This document shows positions 1 through 7,024 of a DNA stretch of 43,877 bases, one piece after another (within the stretch, counting starts at the first letter, position 1; every line of letters starts with the position of its first letter). The DNA is taken from positions 1 to 43,877 of the forward strand of contig UQVK01000022.1 of the NCBI GenBank assembly GCA_900544445.1. Reading direction: 5' to 3'. The notes below the pieces were generated by a model. The model was not told the DNA's origin, made no database searches, and saw only the letters and a program-made list of their open reading frames with translations. The position numbers and the translations under genes were made by a program. The DNA comes from an uncultured Lachnospiraceae bacterium (GTDB lineage Bacteria; Bacillota; Clostridia; Lachnospirales; Lachnospiraceae).

Positions 1-73
1 AAAAAAGGGCGCCGGAAGGCGTCTGGTTGGAATAACAGTTTATAAGTTTAACCTGAAAAAGGCCGGGAAAAGG

Positions 74-102
74 TTGACACGGCGGTAGGACTGTGATAAA
101 GT
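74..102 (+). promoter_or_regulatory. Promoter of the infC-rpmI-rplT operon
   Basis: TTGACA at 74-79 is followed, after exactly 17 bases, by TAAAGT at 97-102, with a TG two bases upstream of the -10 box (extended -10). It is the best sigma-A-type match before infC and would give a leader of about 320 bases, which fits the attenuated leader described next. The first 73 bases of the window hold no recognisable gene. Confidence 0.6.
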
Positions 103-431
103 ACATAAGTACGCAAGTGCAGAACAACGAATGATGTTTCTGTTGCATCATTCCCATATTCGACAAAAAGCAGAGTATCCGCTCTCACCCTATGGCGATT
201 GGGCTTATAGGCGTTCATGTTTGATAGACCGGACGGGAGATTTCGGTTGTGAGATGTTAACTGGCGGATAGTAATGCTGTCCGTTTTTTTGTTGGCTGAA
301 AGGCTTGAATGACGGCTATCGGATTGGAGTTTGCACGGCGAATCGGGAGTTACTGTTTCGGATAGACGGCAGAAGCCGGTATCCGGCGCCGGCGATAAGC
401 CGGGTTCCAGATTTCTTAGGAGGGTAAGACA
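103..431 (+). promoter_or_regulatory. Long structured leader of infC (L20-leader-like attenuator)
   Basis: About 320 bases without a convincing reading frame separate the promoter from infC. The leader ends its structured part in an intrinsic terminator (264-290). A segment CGGAC at 230-234 can pair with GTCCG at 279-283 in the 3' arm of that terminator, so it could act as an antiterminator. In Firmicutes the infC-rpmI-rplT operon is known to be repressed by ribosomal protein L20 binding a leader RNA that favours termination; position, length and terminator here fit that scheme. I did not match the L20 binding fold itself, so the identity is inference from context. Confidence 0.6.
264..290 (+). 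terminator. Leader attenuator terminator upstream of infC
   Basis: An 8-bp stem pairs 264-271 with 277-284 around a TAATG loop and runs directly into seven T (284-290). It stands 140 bases before the infC start, inside the leader, so it is an attenuator rather than a gene-end terminator. Confidence 0.8.
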
Positions 432-938
432 ATTAGCGAGTTATTTATCAACGAACAGATCAGAGACAGGGAAGTACGTTTGATTGGAGAGGACGGCGCA
501 CAGCTCGGCATCATGTCCTCCAGGGAAGCCCTGAAGATTGCAGAAGAGGCCGGACTGGATCTGGTGAAGATCGCCCCTACGGCGAAGCCTCCGGTCTGTA
601 AGATTGTGGACTACGGCAAGTACAGATATGAGCTTGCCCGTAAGGAAAAGGAAGCGAAGAAGAAGCAGAGAACCATCGAGATCAAGGAAATCCGCATGTC
701 TCCGAACATCGATACCAACGATCTGAACACGAAGGTGAGCGCGGCGAGAAAGTTCCTGACGAAGGGAAACAAGGTGAAGGTGACCCTGCGTTTCCGCGGC
801 CGTGAGATGGCTCATATGCAGACCACCAAGCATATTCTGGATGATTTTGCCCAGATGCTTTCCGACGTTGCGGTGGTTGAGAAGGCTCCCAAGGTGGAAG
901 GCCGTACCATGACCATGTTTTTAACTGAAAAGCGTTAA
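432..938 (+). CDS. infC: Translation initiation factor IF-3
   Basis: IF-3 binds the 30S subunit, prevents premature 50S joining and checks start-codon/initiator-tRNA pairing. The frame encodes 168 residues, the usual length. The N-terminal domain begins ISELFINEQIRDREVRLI, and the C-terminal domain carries the typical lysine-rich linker and the stretch NKVKVTLRFRGREM. The start is read as ATT at 432: AGGAGGG at 418-424 sits 7 bases upstream, and the residues before the first TTG (480) are conserved in the family. IF-3 genes are known for AUU-type starts, which let IF-3 repress its own translation. It is the first gene of infC-rpmI-rplT. Identity is certain; the ATT start is strongly supported by the ribosome site. 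Confidence 0.97.
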   Translation: MSELFINEQIRDREVRLIGEDGAQLGIMSSREALKIAEEAGLDLVKIAPTAKPPVCKIVDYGKYRYELARKEKEAKKKQRTIEIKEIRMSPNIDTNDLNTKVSAARKFLTKGNKVKVTLRFRGREMAHMQTTKHILDDFAQMLSDVAVVEKAPKVEGRTMTMFLTEKR

Positions 939-987
939 CACGTGCAGTTAAAATAGATTTTTGGAATGAATACAGGAGGATTTTGTT

Positions 988-1185
988 ATGCCGAAAATGA
1001 AGACAAGCAGATCAGCAGCAAAACGTTTCAAGGTTACCGGAACGGGCAAGTTAAAGAGAGCGAAAGCTTATAAGAGCCATATCTTAACGAAGAAATCCAC
1101 GAAGAGAAAGAGAAATCTCAGACAGGCAGCGATTACGGACGCTACCAATGTTAAGAATATGAAGAAGATTTTACCGTATTTATAA
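988..1185 (+). CDS. rpmI: 50S ribosomal protein L35
   Basis: Small basic protein of the large ribosomal subunit, 65 residues, as usual for bL35. The N-terminus [20 protein letters not shown] and the run [11 protein letters not shown] are family hallmarks. AGGAGG at 974-979 precedes the ATG. It lies 49 bases after infC and 22 bases before rplT, in the conserved order of the IF-3 operon, and is probably translationally or transcriptionally co-controlled by L20 through the shared leader. Confidence 0.98.
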   Translation: MPKMKTSRSAAKRFKVTGTGKLKRAKAYKSHILTKKSTKRKRNLRQAAITDATNVKNMKKILPYL

Positions 1186-1207
1186 TTCGTAAGGAGGAGT
1201 TAAAGAG

Positions 1208-1564
1208 ATGGCAAGAATCAAAGGCGGCATGAATGCCAGAAGAAAACATAATAAAGTATTAAAGCTTGCAAAGGGCTACAGAGGAGCAAGATCCAAACAG
1301 TACAGGGTTGCGAAGCAGTCCGTTATGAGAGCGCTCACCTCCTCCTATGCAGGACGTAAGGAGAGAAAGCGTCAGTTCAGACAGCTGTGGATCACCCGTA
1401 TCAACGCTGCTGCAAGAATCAACGGCCTGTCCTACAGCAAGTTCATGCACGGCCTGAAGCTGGCTGGTGTGGATATCAACAGAAAGATGCTGGCTGAGAT
1501 GGCTGTGAATGATGCAGAAGGATTTGCTACGCTGGCTGAGGTTGCAAAATCCAAAATCGCATAA
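1208..1564 (+). CDS. rplT: 50S ribosomal protein L20
   Basis: bL20 binds 23S rRNA early in large-subunit assembly and, in Firmicutes, also represses its own operon through the infC leader. The product has 118 residues with the basic N-terminal arm ([20 protein letters not shown]) and the C-terminal globular RNA-binding domain ([20 protein letters not shown]). The ribosome site GGAGG lies just upstream of the ATG. It is the last gene of the operon and is followed by a clear terminator at 1581-1607. Confidence 0.98.
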   Translation: MARIKGGMNARRKHNKVLKLAKGYRGARSKQYRVAKQSVMRALTSSYAGRKERKRQFRQLWITRINAAARINGLSYSKFMHGLKLAGVDINRKMLAEMAVNDAEGFATLAEVAKSKIA

Positions 1565-1580
1565 GAGTTCTGACAATCAG

Positions 1581-1607
1581 GGAGTTCCGGAAACGGGACT
1601 CCTTTTT
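1581..1607 (+). terminator. Terminator of the infC-rpmI-rplT operon
   Basis: An 8-bp stem (1581-1588 with 1595-1602, one G-T pair) with a six-base loop is followed by five T. It begins 17 bases after the rplT stop. Confidence 0.9.
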
Positions 1608-1698
1608 GCAGAAAAAACTCTGACTGGCAGAAAAGGAGATTGACATGAATCGGAAGGCATTCTGAACGCCTGTCGGAATGCGGATAAGATCAGAGAAG

Positions 1699-3087
1699 TT
1701 ATGCGTGAGGAATGTCCGTAAATTCGCTGATCTCCCGGCTGACAGTACACAGATCCTCCACGGACAGATCATGCAGGTCGGCGTGTCCGGTGATCCGGGC
1801 GAACATTTTAAGCTCCTCCAGAGAGACATTCAGGAAGTTGGCAACCCTTGCCGCTGCGGCGTCCTGATTCAGGCGCCTGCGCAGCTCTTCATCCTGCGTG
1901 GCAATGCCCATGGGACACATTCCGGTTCCGCAGATCCGGTACTGCTGACAGGCCATGGCGATGAGCGGGGTGCTTGCTACGGCAATGGCGTCCGCGCCCA
2001 TGGCGATGGCCTTGGCGAAATCGGAGGAAACCCGGAGCCCGCCGGTGATGATCAGGCTGATGTCCGATCCGATGCTGTCCAGATATTTTCTGGCGCGGTG
2101 CAGCGCGTAGATGGTGGGAACGCTTGCGGAATCCCGGAGCAGCATGGGAGAGGAACCCGTCGCCCCGCCTCGCCCGTCAATGGTGATGAAGTCCGGTTCC
2201 GCATATGCACAGAAGGCGAGGTCCCGCTCAATGTGGCCGGCGGCAATCTTGATGCCGATGGGGCGTCCTTCGGAGGCCATCCGGAGCTGACTGACGAGGG
2301 CCTTCATATCTTCCTTTGTTTCAATTCCGGGAAAACGGGAAGGAGCGATCACATCCTTACCCATCGGCTTGTTCCGGATTCGGCTGATTTCCGCCGTCAC
2401 CTTTTCACCGGGCAGATGGCCGCCCATGCCGGGTTTGGTTCCCTGCCCGATTTTGATTTCGATGGCATCCGCATTGCGGAGATTTTCAGGGGTTACGCTG
2501 TAGAGATTCCCCACGTATTCAAAGATATATTTGTCCGCCGCCTGCATTTCTTCCGGCAGGATCCCGCCTTCTCCGGAGCACATGGCGCTGTGGGCCATGG
2601 CGGAGCCGCGGGCAAGGGAAACCTTGGCCTCTCTGGAAAGCGCGCCGAAGGACATGTGCGAGATATAAACCGGATTTTCCAGAACGAGCGGCCTGGCGGC
2701 ATGCGGACCGATCACGGTGGTGGTGCGCACTTCGGCGTCCTCATTTAGCGGCATGGGGTCTAGCTGTGCGCCCAGAATGAGAATATCATCCCAGCCTGGC
2801 ATGGGAAGAAGCGTCCCCATTGCGGCTGAAATGCTTTTCCCGGTCACCGCCATTTCATGGATTTCATTCATATACCGGCAGGAAGCGTCGCTGCGGACAA
2901 ATTCCTTCGGATAATCCAGTTTCAGCTCCTTTGCGGGCTGTTTTTTTATGTCTGCCTCCTCCTGCCAGAGCACAAATTTATCCGCGCTCTGATGGCAGAC
3001 GGGGCATTCTCTCAGTTCAGAAAACGGAGCCCCCTCCTGCTCCTCGTCATAGATGTAGCCGCATACGCTGCAACGGTATTTTGCCAT
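1699..3087 (-). CDS. Rubredoxin-fused, FMN-binding glutamate synthase-like protein
   Basis: The 462-residue product has two parts. Residues 1-40 form a rubredoxin-like iron knuckle domain with CxxC pairs at Cys6/Cys9 and Cys28/Cys31. The rest matches the central FMN-binding, synthase domain of glutamate synthase (GltB/GltS family): AEISRIRNKPMGKDVIAPSR-type glycine-rich loops, the segment ITIDGRGGATGSSP, and the Fe-S cysteine cluster CRICGTGMCPMGIATQ near residue 400. It lacks the amidotransferase and C-terminal parts of full GOGAT, so an NADPH-independent, ferredoxin/rubredoxin-linked flavoprotein is likely; the substrate is not shown. The start at 3087 (ATG, GGGGG ribosome site at 3092-3096) places the rubredoxin methionine directly; a longer upstream frame exists but lacks a ribosome site and conserved residues. 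Single gene, divergent from the GH105 gene. Confidence 0.88.
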   Translation of the reverse strand: MAKYRCSVCGYIYDEEQEGAPFSELRECPVCHQSADKFVLWQEEADIKKQPAKELKLDYPKEFVRSDASCRYMNEIHEMAVTGKSISAAMGTLLPMPGWDDILILGAQLDPMPLNEDAEVRTTTVIGPHAARPLVLENPVYISHMSFGALSREAKVSLARGSAMAHSAMCSGEGGILPEEMQAADKYIFEYVGNLYSVTPENLRNADAIEIKIGQGTKPGMGGHLPGEKVTAEISRIRNKPMGKDVIAPSRFPGIETKEDMKALVSQLRMASEGRPIGIKIAAGHIERDLAFCAYAEPDFITIDGRGGATGSSPMLLRDSASVPTIYALHRARKYLDSIGSDISLIITGGLRVSSDFAKAIAMGADAIAVASTPLIAMACQQYRICGTGMCPMGIATQDEELRRRLNQDAAAARVANFLNVSLEELKMFARITGHADLHDLSVEDLCTVSREISEFTDIPHA

Positions 3088-3101
3088 ATTTCCCCCTTTC
3101 C

Positions 3102-3117
3102 GCCGCCTTCGGACGGC
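3102..3117 (-). other. GC-rich hairpin just upstream of the ribosome site
   Basis: GCCGCC and GGaCGGC pair around a TTC loop with one bulged A. The hairpin ends 6 bases from the purine-rich ribosome site of the rubredoxin-flavoprotein gene. One of several such elements in the window (see findings). Confidence 0.5.
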
Positions 3118-3178
3118 AACTGAAGCACGCTCCCTTTCGAAGTGATTCAGAGGATGGTTCATCACTGGTGTCAGTTTC

Positions 3179-3207
3179 AGTATATCATGTGCAGCATGGC
3201 AGCGCAA
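3179..3207 (-). promoter_or_regulatory. Promoter of the rubredoxin-flavoprotein gene
   Basis: On the minus strand TTGCGC and TATACT are separated by 17 bases, about 90 bases before the ATG at 3087. It lies back to back with the GH105 promoter at 3239-3267. Confidence 0.6.
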
Positions 3208-3238
3208 TTGGAGAGAAGAGAGGTCCGGAAAATCCGGA

Positions 3239-3267
3239 TTGATTTGGGGTATTGTCTATAGTATACT
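3239..3267 (+). promoter_or_regulatory. Promoter of the GH105 gene
   Basis: TTGATT at 3239-3244, 17 bases, TATACT at 3262-3267; the ATG follows 54 bases later at 3322. No obvious operator palindrome was seen. Confidence 0.7.
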
Positions 3268-3321
3268 GCAATATATCACAATGACCGATTTGGTTTGGAC
3301 GTGAAGAGAAGGAGGGAAAAT

Positions 3322-4401
3322 ATGAGTACCGAAAACAGTGCATTATACTATGCAAAGGCAGCTGTGGAAACCATGATGCGTAAATTCCAGGCGCAGGATC
3401 TGCCGCCGAAAGGACACTTTCATTATCATCAGGGCGTATTCCTGTCCGGGGTGTATCAGACGTACCTGCTCTGCGGAGATCGGAGGTATTTTGACTACAT
3501 GAAGGGCTGGGTGGATTCCTGTGTGGATGAAAAGGGAGAAATTCACGAATGCGATCTGGGAGCGCTTGACGATATTCAGCCCGGGATTCTGCTTTATCCG
3601 CTTCTGGATGAAACGGGAGATGAGAGATACAAAAAGGCGCTGGATACCCTGCTCGCGGCCATAAAGGATTTTCCCAGAAATGAGATAGGCGGCTTCTGGC
3701 ATAAGGTGGACTGCCCGGAGCAGATGTGGCTGGACGGACTGTATATGGGAGGCCCGATTGCAGCGGAGTACGGAAGCAGATTTCATCAGCCCGAATTTCT
3801 GGATCTGGTGGTGAAGGAAGCGCTTCTCATGCGGGAAAAGACGAGAGATGAGAAAACAGGATTGTGGTATCATGCTTGGGACTATGCGAAGAAGCAGGAA
3901 TGGGCAGATCCGGAAACGGGACTTTCTTCAGAATTCTGGGGCAGAAGCATCGGCTGGGTTCCTGTGGCCGTGCTGGATGATCTGGATTTTCTGCCGGAGG
4001 ATCATCCCGGATATGAAAAGCTCTGCGCGCTGGTGAAGGAGCTTTTGGAGGCGGTCTGCAGGTATCAGTCGGAGGACGGCCGCTGGTACCAGGTGGTAAA
4101 TAAGGGCGGCATGGAAGGAAACTGGCTGGAAAATTCCTGCAGCTGCCTGTTTGTGGCCGCGATCTGCAAGGCGGTGAAAAAAGGAATTCTGCCGGAGGAA
4201 TATCTGGAAAAGGCGCGCAGGGGCTATGAGGGCGTGATCCGTTCTCTGGAGTGGGACGGAGATGACCTGCTGGTCGGAAACGTGTGCATTGGAACCGGTG
4301 TGGGAGATTACAGGCATTACTGCGAACGCCCGGTTTCCATCAACGATCTGCACGGTGTAGGGGCCTTTCTGCTGATGTGTGCGCAGGTGGAGGGGCTGTA
4401 G
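3322..4401 (+). CDS. GH105 unsaturated glycosyl hydrolase (YteR/YesR type)
   Basis: GH88/GH105 enzymes cleave the unsaturated uronic acid left at the non-reducing end of pectin (rhamnogalacturonan) or glycosaminoglycan fragments by polysaccharide lyases, by hydrating the double bond. The 359-residue product has the expected length and the (alpha/alpha)6-barrel signatures: MWLDGLYMGGP with the probable catalytic Asp138, and WGRSIGW at 206-212. There is no signal peptide, so it acts in the cytosol on imported oligosaccharides. The ATG at 3322 has GGAGG at 3311-3315; the in-frame upstream TTG does not. It stands alone with its own promoter and converges on the next gene; no lyase or sugar transporter is adjacent. 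Exact substrate cannot be read from sequence. Confidence 0.9.
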   Translation: MSTENSALYYAKAAVETMMRKFQAQDLPPKGHFHYHQGVFLSGVYQTYLLCGDRRYFDYMKGWVDSCVDEKGEIHECDLGALDDIQPGILLYPLLDETGDERYKKALDTLLAAIKDFPRNEIGGFWHKVDCPEQMWLDGLYMGGPIAAEYGSRFHQPEFLDLVVKEALLMREKTRDEKTGLWYHAWDYAKKQEWADPETGLSSEFWGRSIGWVPVAVLDDLDFLPEDHPGYEKLCALVKELLEAVCRYQSEDGRWYQVVNKGGMEGNWLENSCSCLFVAAICKAVKKGILPEEYLEKARRGYEGVIRSLEWDGDDLLVGNVCIGTGVGDYRHYCERPVSINDLHGVGAFLLMCAQVEGL

Positions 4402-4419
4402 GGCCATTTCACCGGGGCA

Positions 4420-4959
4420 TCAGCAGTTCCAGCGGATGGAAACAGGATGGGGCTCGTCCAAAACGGCAGACGCCTGGAGGGACTGCAGTGCCCGCTGCAG
4501 TTCTTCTTCCGCCAGCCGGTCATAGGTGGCTGCGGTCTCTGTGAGCCCTGCGCTGTGATAGGCACAGGCAGCGGCTCCGTAAAGCAGAAAGCCGAAAGCG
4601 TTGGTAGGAGTCTGTGCCGCAGCACAGGCGGTGGAAACTGCCCGCGCTGCGGCGAGAGCGACGGGATCGGCCGTGCGGCTGTCGGCGAGCCCCTTCGTAG
4701 CGCTTCGCGCACTGGCAAGAACCGGTTTTAATTCCTTTAACGTCATTTCTTTGTTCAGAAAGCCTTCTACGGCGGAAATGGTCTGTTCCATCTGATGAAA
4801 AATTTCAGGTTCTTCCTTGATCAGCGGAAGATACTGTTCTTTTGCATAGGCGGCCGCCCAGCGGGTGAGCGTTTCCCTGCTCTGCGTCTCGATGAGGCGC
4901 ATCAGGGATGTGGCCGCGTTTCCGTTCATGTCTCCAAGCATTTTTCTGAGAGCTGCCAT
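4420..4959 (-). CDS. Conserved helical protein, Imm-5-like
   Basis: A 179-residue, Ala- and Glu-rich, wholly helical protein. Residues 75-165 have the pattern of a family often labelled putative immunity protein: a run of small helices rich in AxAA (AAARAVSTACAAAQTPTNAF), then YGAAACAYHSAG, and a terminal tail ending xPxSIRWNC. I recall similar tails ending W-N-C in Lachnospiraceae proteins, but this is memory, not a search. There is no toxin gene beside it. It lies 44 bases downstream of the ABC exporter on the same strand and is probably co-transcribed with it. The ATG has a GGA-rich ribosome site. No membrane segment or signal peptide is visible. Molecular role unknown. Confidence 0.7.
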   Translation of the reverse strand: MAALRKMLGDMNGNAATSLMRLIETQSRETLTRWAAAYAKEQYLPLIKEEPEIFHQMEQTISAVEGFLNKEMTLKELKPVLASARSATKGLADSRTADPVALAAARAVSTACAAAQTPTNAFGFLLYGAAACAYHSAGLTETAATYDRLAEEELQRALQSLQASAVLDEPHPVSIRWNC

Positions 4960-5003
4960 AAAAGTGTCCTTTCCTTGCCGTCGGAAACGGCAGAAATGTT
5001 TAT

Positions 5004-6734
5004 TTACTGAAACTGCATTTCGTAATAGTGTGCGTAGATTCCCTTTTTCTGAATCAGTTCCTCATGGGTACCCCGTTCGGCGATGCCGTTGTCCGCGATG
5101 ACCAGAATCTCATCCGCTCCGTGGATGGTGGACAGCCGGTGGGCGATGGTGATGGTGGTGCGGTCTTTGGCGAGCACATCCAGGCTCTGCTGAATCCAGC
5201 GCTCGCTTTCGTTGTCCAGTGCGCTGGTGGCTTCATCCAGAATCAGGATGGGCGGATTCTTCAGGAATACGCGGGCGATGGAAATGCGCTGCTTCTGGCC
5301 GCCGGAGAGCCTGGTTCCCCGTTCTCCCACAAAGGTGTCATAGCCGTCGGGAAGGGACTGGATGAAGTCGTGTATGTTGGCTTTTTTGGCGGCGTCGATG
5401 ATTTCTTCCATGGAAGCGCCGGGCTTGCCGTAGGCGATGTTTTCCCGGACAGTGCCGCAGAACAGGTAGACATCCTGCTGAACGACGCCGATCTGACGGC
5501 GTAGGGACTGCAGGGTCAGGGTGCGCACATCCTGCCCGTCGATGGTGATCCGTCCGCCGGTCACGTCATAAAAACGGGGCAGAAGATTGCAGATGGTGGT
5601 CTTTCCGCTTCCGGAGGGGCCTACCAGAGCAATGGATTTTCCAGCCGGGATCTGGAAGGAAACGTTGGTAAGCACCGGCGTGTCGTCGTCGCTGTAATGG
5701 AAGGAGACATTTTCATAGGAAACATGTCCCTTCACGTCCGCAAGCGGCCGGGCGTCAGGCGCATCCTCGATGTCAGGATCCGTTTCCATGACGGCGATAA
5801 AACGCCGGAAGCCGGACATGCCCTTCTGAATCATTTCCGTCAGTTCCACCAGGATCTGAATCGGACTGATGAAAATTCCAATATAAAGGGCATACATGGC
5901 GAGGTCTCCGACCTGCATCTGCCCTTTGGCGATCAGATATCCGCCGAATACCAGGGTGACGAGATACATCATGCCCTGGAAAAACAGGTTCCAGCCCATG
6001 AAGCTTCCCATGCATTTATAGTTGGCGTCCTTGGAAAGCAGGAAACCGTGATTGCTTTTCCGGAATTTTTCCCGTTCCACATCCTCATTGGCAAAGGACT
6101 GTACCACGCGGATGCCCGCCAGGGTATCCTGCAGGCTGGCGTTGACGTCGCCGATTTTTTTCCGGTTATCCATGAAGGTGAGCTGCATTCTCTGATTCTG
6201 GCTTAAGGAGAAAACAAACATGCACACCACCAGAACGGCCATGGGAATGGCGAGCCGCCAGTTGATGAGGAAAAGGAATATGAAGGAACCGACCACCTTG
6301 ATCAGAGAAATGAACAGGTTCTCCGGGCCGTGGTGGGCGAACTCCGCGATATCGAACAGATCGGAGACCAGCTTGCTCATCATCTGACCGGAATTGTTCT
6401 GATCGTAATAGGAAAAGGAAAGCTTTTCATAATGGTCAAAAAGCTGCTGGCGCATATCCCGTTCCATGTTCGCGCCCATCATGTGTCCCTGATAGCTGAC
6501 ATAGTATTTACACAGGCTTTGCAGGAGATACATGAGAAAAAGGCCGATGGCGATGGGCAGAAGCGCGTTTAAAATCGTCTGGCCATCCCGGGTGAAAAGC
6601 GTTCCGGTCAGGCTGCGCAGAAGCTGCGGATAAACCAGATCCACCACGCTGATGACGGTCGCGCAGAGCAGGTCCAGAAAGAAAACGGCCTTATAAGGCG
6701 AATAGTAGCGGATAAATTTTTTCAGTGTTTCCAT
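5004..6734 (-). CDS. ABC transporter, fused permease/ATPase (exporter type)
   Basis: Half-transporter that would dimerise to export a lipid, drug or peptide using ATP. The 576 residues comprise a six-helix type-I exporter membrane domain (about 15-310) and a nucleotide-binding domain with Walker A GPSGSGKTT (372-380), Q-loop QQD near 420, signature LSGGQ (476-480), Walker B ILILDE (496-501) and the H-loop AHR near 535. All catalytic motifs are intact. The ATG at 6734 has GGGAGG; a longer frame upstream is not supported. A 7-bp hairpin lies 5 bases before the ribosome site. Only one half-transporter is present, so it is a homodimer or pairs elsewhere. A degraded MerR regulator sits immediately upstream on the other strand, which suggests a former regulator of this exporter. 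Substrate unknown. Confidence 0.93.
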   Translation of the reverse strand: METLKKFIRYYSPYKAVFFLDLLCATVISVVDLVYPQLLRSLTGTLFTRDGQTILNALLPIAIGLFLMYLLQSLCKYYVSYQGHMMGANMERDMRQQLFDHYEKLSFSYYDQNNSGQMMSKLVSDLFDIAEFAHHGPENLFISLIKVVGSFIFLFLINWRLAIPMAVLVVCMFVFSLSQNQRMQLTFMDNRKKIGDVNASLQDTLAGIRVVQSFANEDVEREKFRKSNHGFLLSKDANYKCMGSFMGWNLFFQGMMYLVTLVFGGYLIAKGQMQVGDLAMYALYIGIFISPIQILVELTEMIQKGMSGFRRFIAVMETDPDIEDAPDARPLADVKGHVSYENVSFHYSDDDTPVLTNVSFQIPAGKSIALVGPSGSGKTTICNLLPRFYDVTGGRITIDGQDVRTLTLQSLRRQIGVVQQDVYLFCGTVRENIAYGKPGASMEEIIDAAKKANIHDFIQSLPDGYDTFVGERGTRLSGGQKQRISIARVFLKNPPILILDEATSALDNESERWIQQSLDVLAKDRTTITIAHRLSTIHGADEILVIADNGIAERGTHEELIQKKGIYAHYYEMQFQ

Positions 6735-6748
6735 AATTCCTCCCAGTT

Positions 6749-6767
6749 CGGAGCGGTTTTCGCTCCG
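6749..6767 (-). other. GC-rich hairpin just upstream of the ABC gene ribosome site
   Basis: CGGAGCG (6749-6755) pairs with CGCTCCG (6761-6767) around a five-base loop. It ends 5 bases from GGGAGG. Same layout as hairpins before purE, purD and others. Confidence 0.6.
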
Positions 6768-6832
6768 GTTGAAAAACGGGCCGGCGGGCACGTTCCCAAC
6801 GTCTATCCTCTTAGTCAGAACCATACTAACAC

Positions 6833-7008
6833 AATCCGGCGGGGGAGACAAGCGGAAAGAGTAAGGCGGGATACCGGCTTTATGACGATAAGGCATTGGA
6901 AACATTACGACAGATATTGTTTTTCCGTGAATTTGATATTCCCCTGAAGGAAATCAGGGCGATTATGGAAAATCCGTCGGTCTGGAAAAACGCAGACCGA
7001 CGGATTTT
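6833..7008 (+). pseudogene. Remnant of a MerR-family regulator
   Basis: Reading 6842 onward gives AGETSGKSKAGYRLYDDKAL followed by ETLRQILFFREFDIPLKEIR and AIMENPS. This is the second half of a MerR winged helix (GYRLYD wing, then the L-x-x-I-x-x-x-R-x-x-x-x-L-x-E-I helix) of the TipAL/BmrR type. The first half is gone: a stop at 6827-6829 closes the frame and the preceding bases give only a scrambled trace near VRT. The 3' side runs straight into a 15-bp inverted repeat (6969-7008) and then the end of the opposite gene, so the dimerisation helix and any effector domain are missing. It has no start codon or ribosome site. I read it as a dead fragment of a regulator probably paired with the divergent ABC exporter. 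Confidence 0.7.
6969..7008. terminator. Perfect 15-bp stem, bidirectional terminator
   Basis: AAAATCCGTCGGTCT (6969-6983) is exactly repeated in reverse complement at 6994-7008 around a ten-base loop. The stem starts in A4 and ends in T4, so it can terminate on both strands. On the minus strand it lies 16 bases after the stop of the 7025-11452 gene and is surely its terminator. Confidence 0.85.
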
Positions 7009-7024
7009 GGACTTACGGCATACT

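Noticed and set aside
1..25. A-run plus weak GC hairpin at the left edge, terminator-like on the minus strand
   Set aside because: No minus-strand gene lies to its right and the stem is only four or five pairs with a mismatch.
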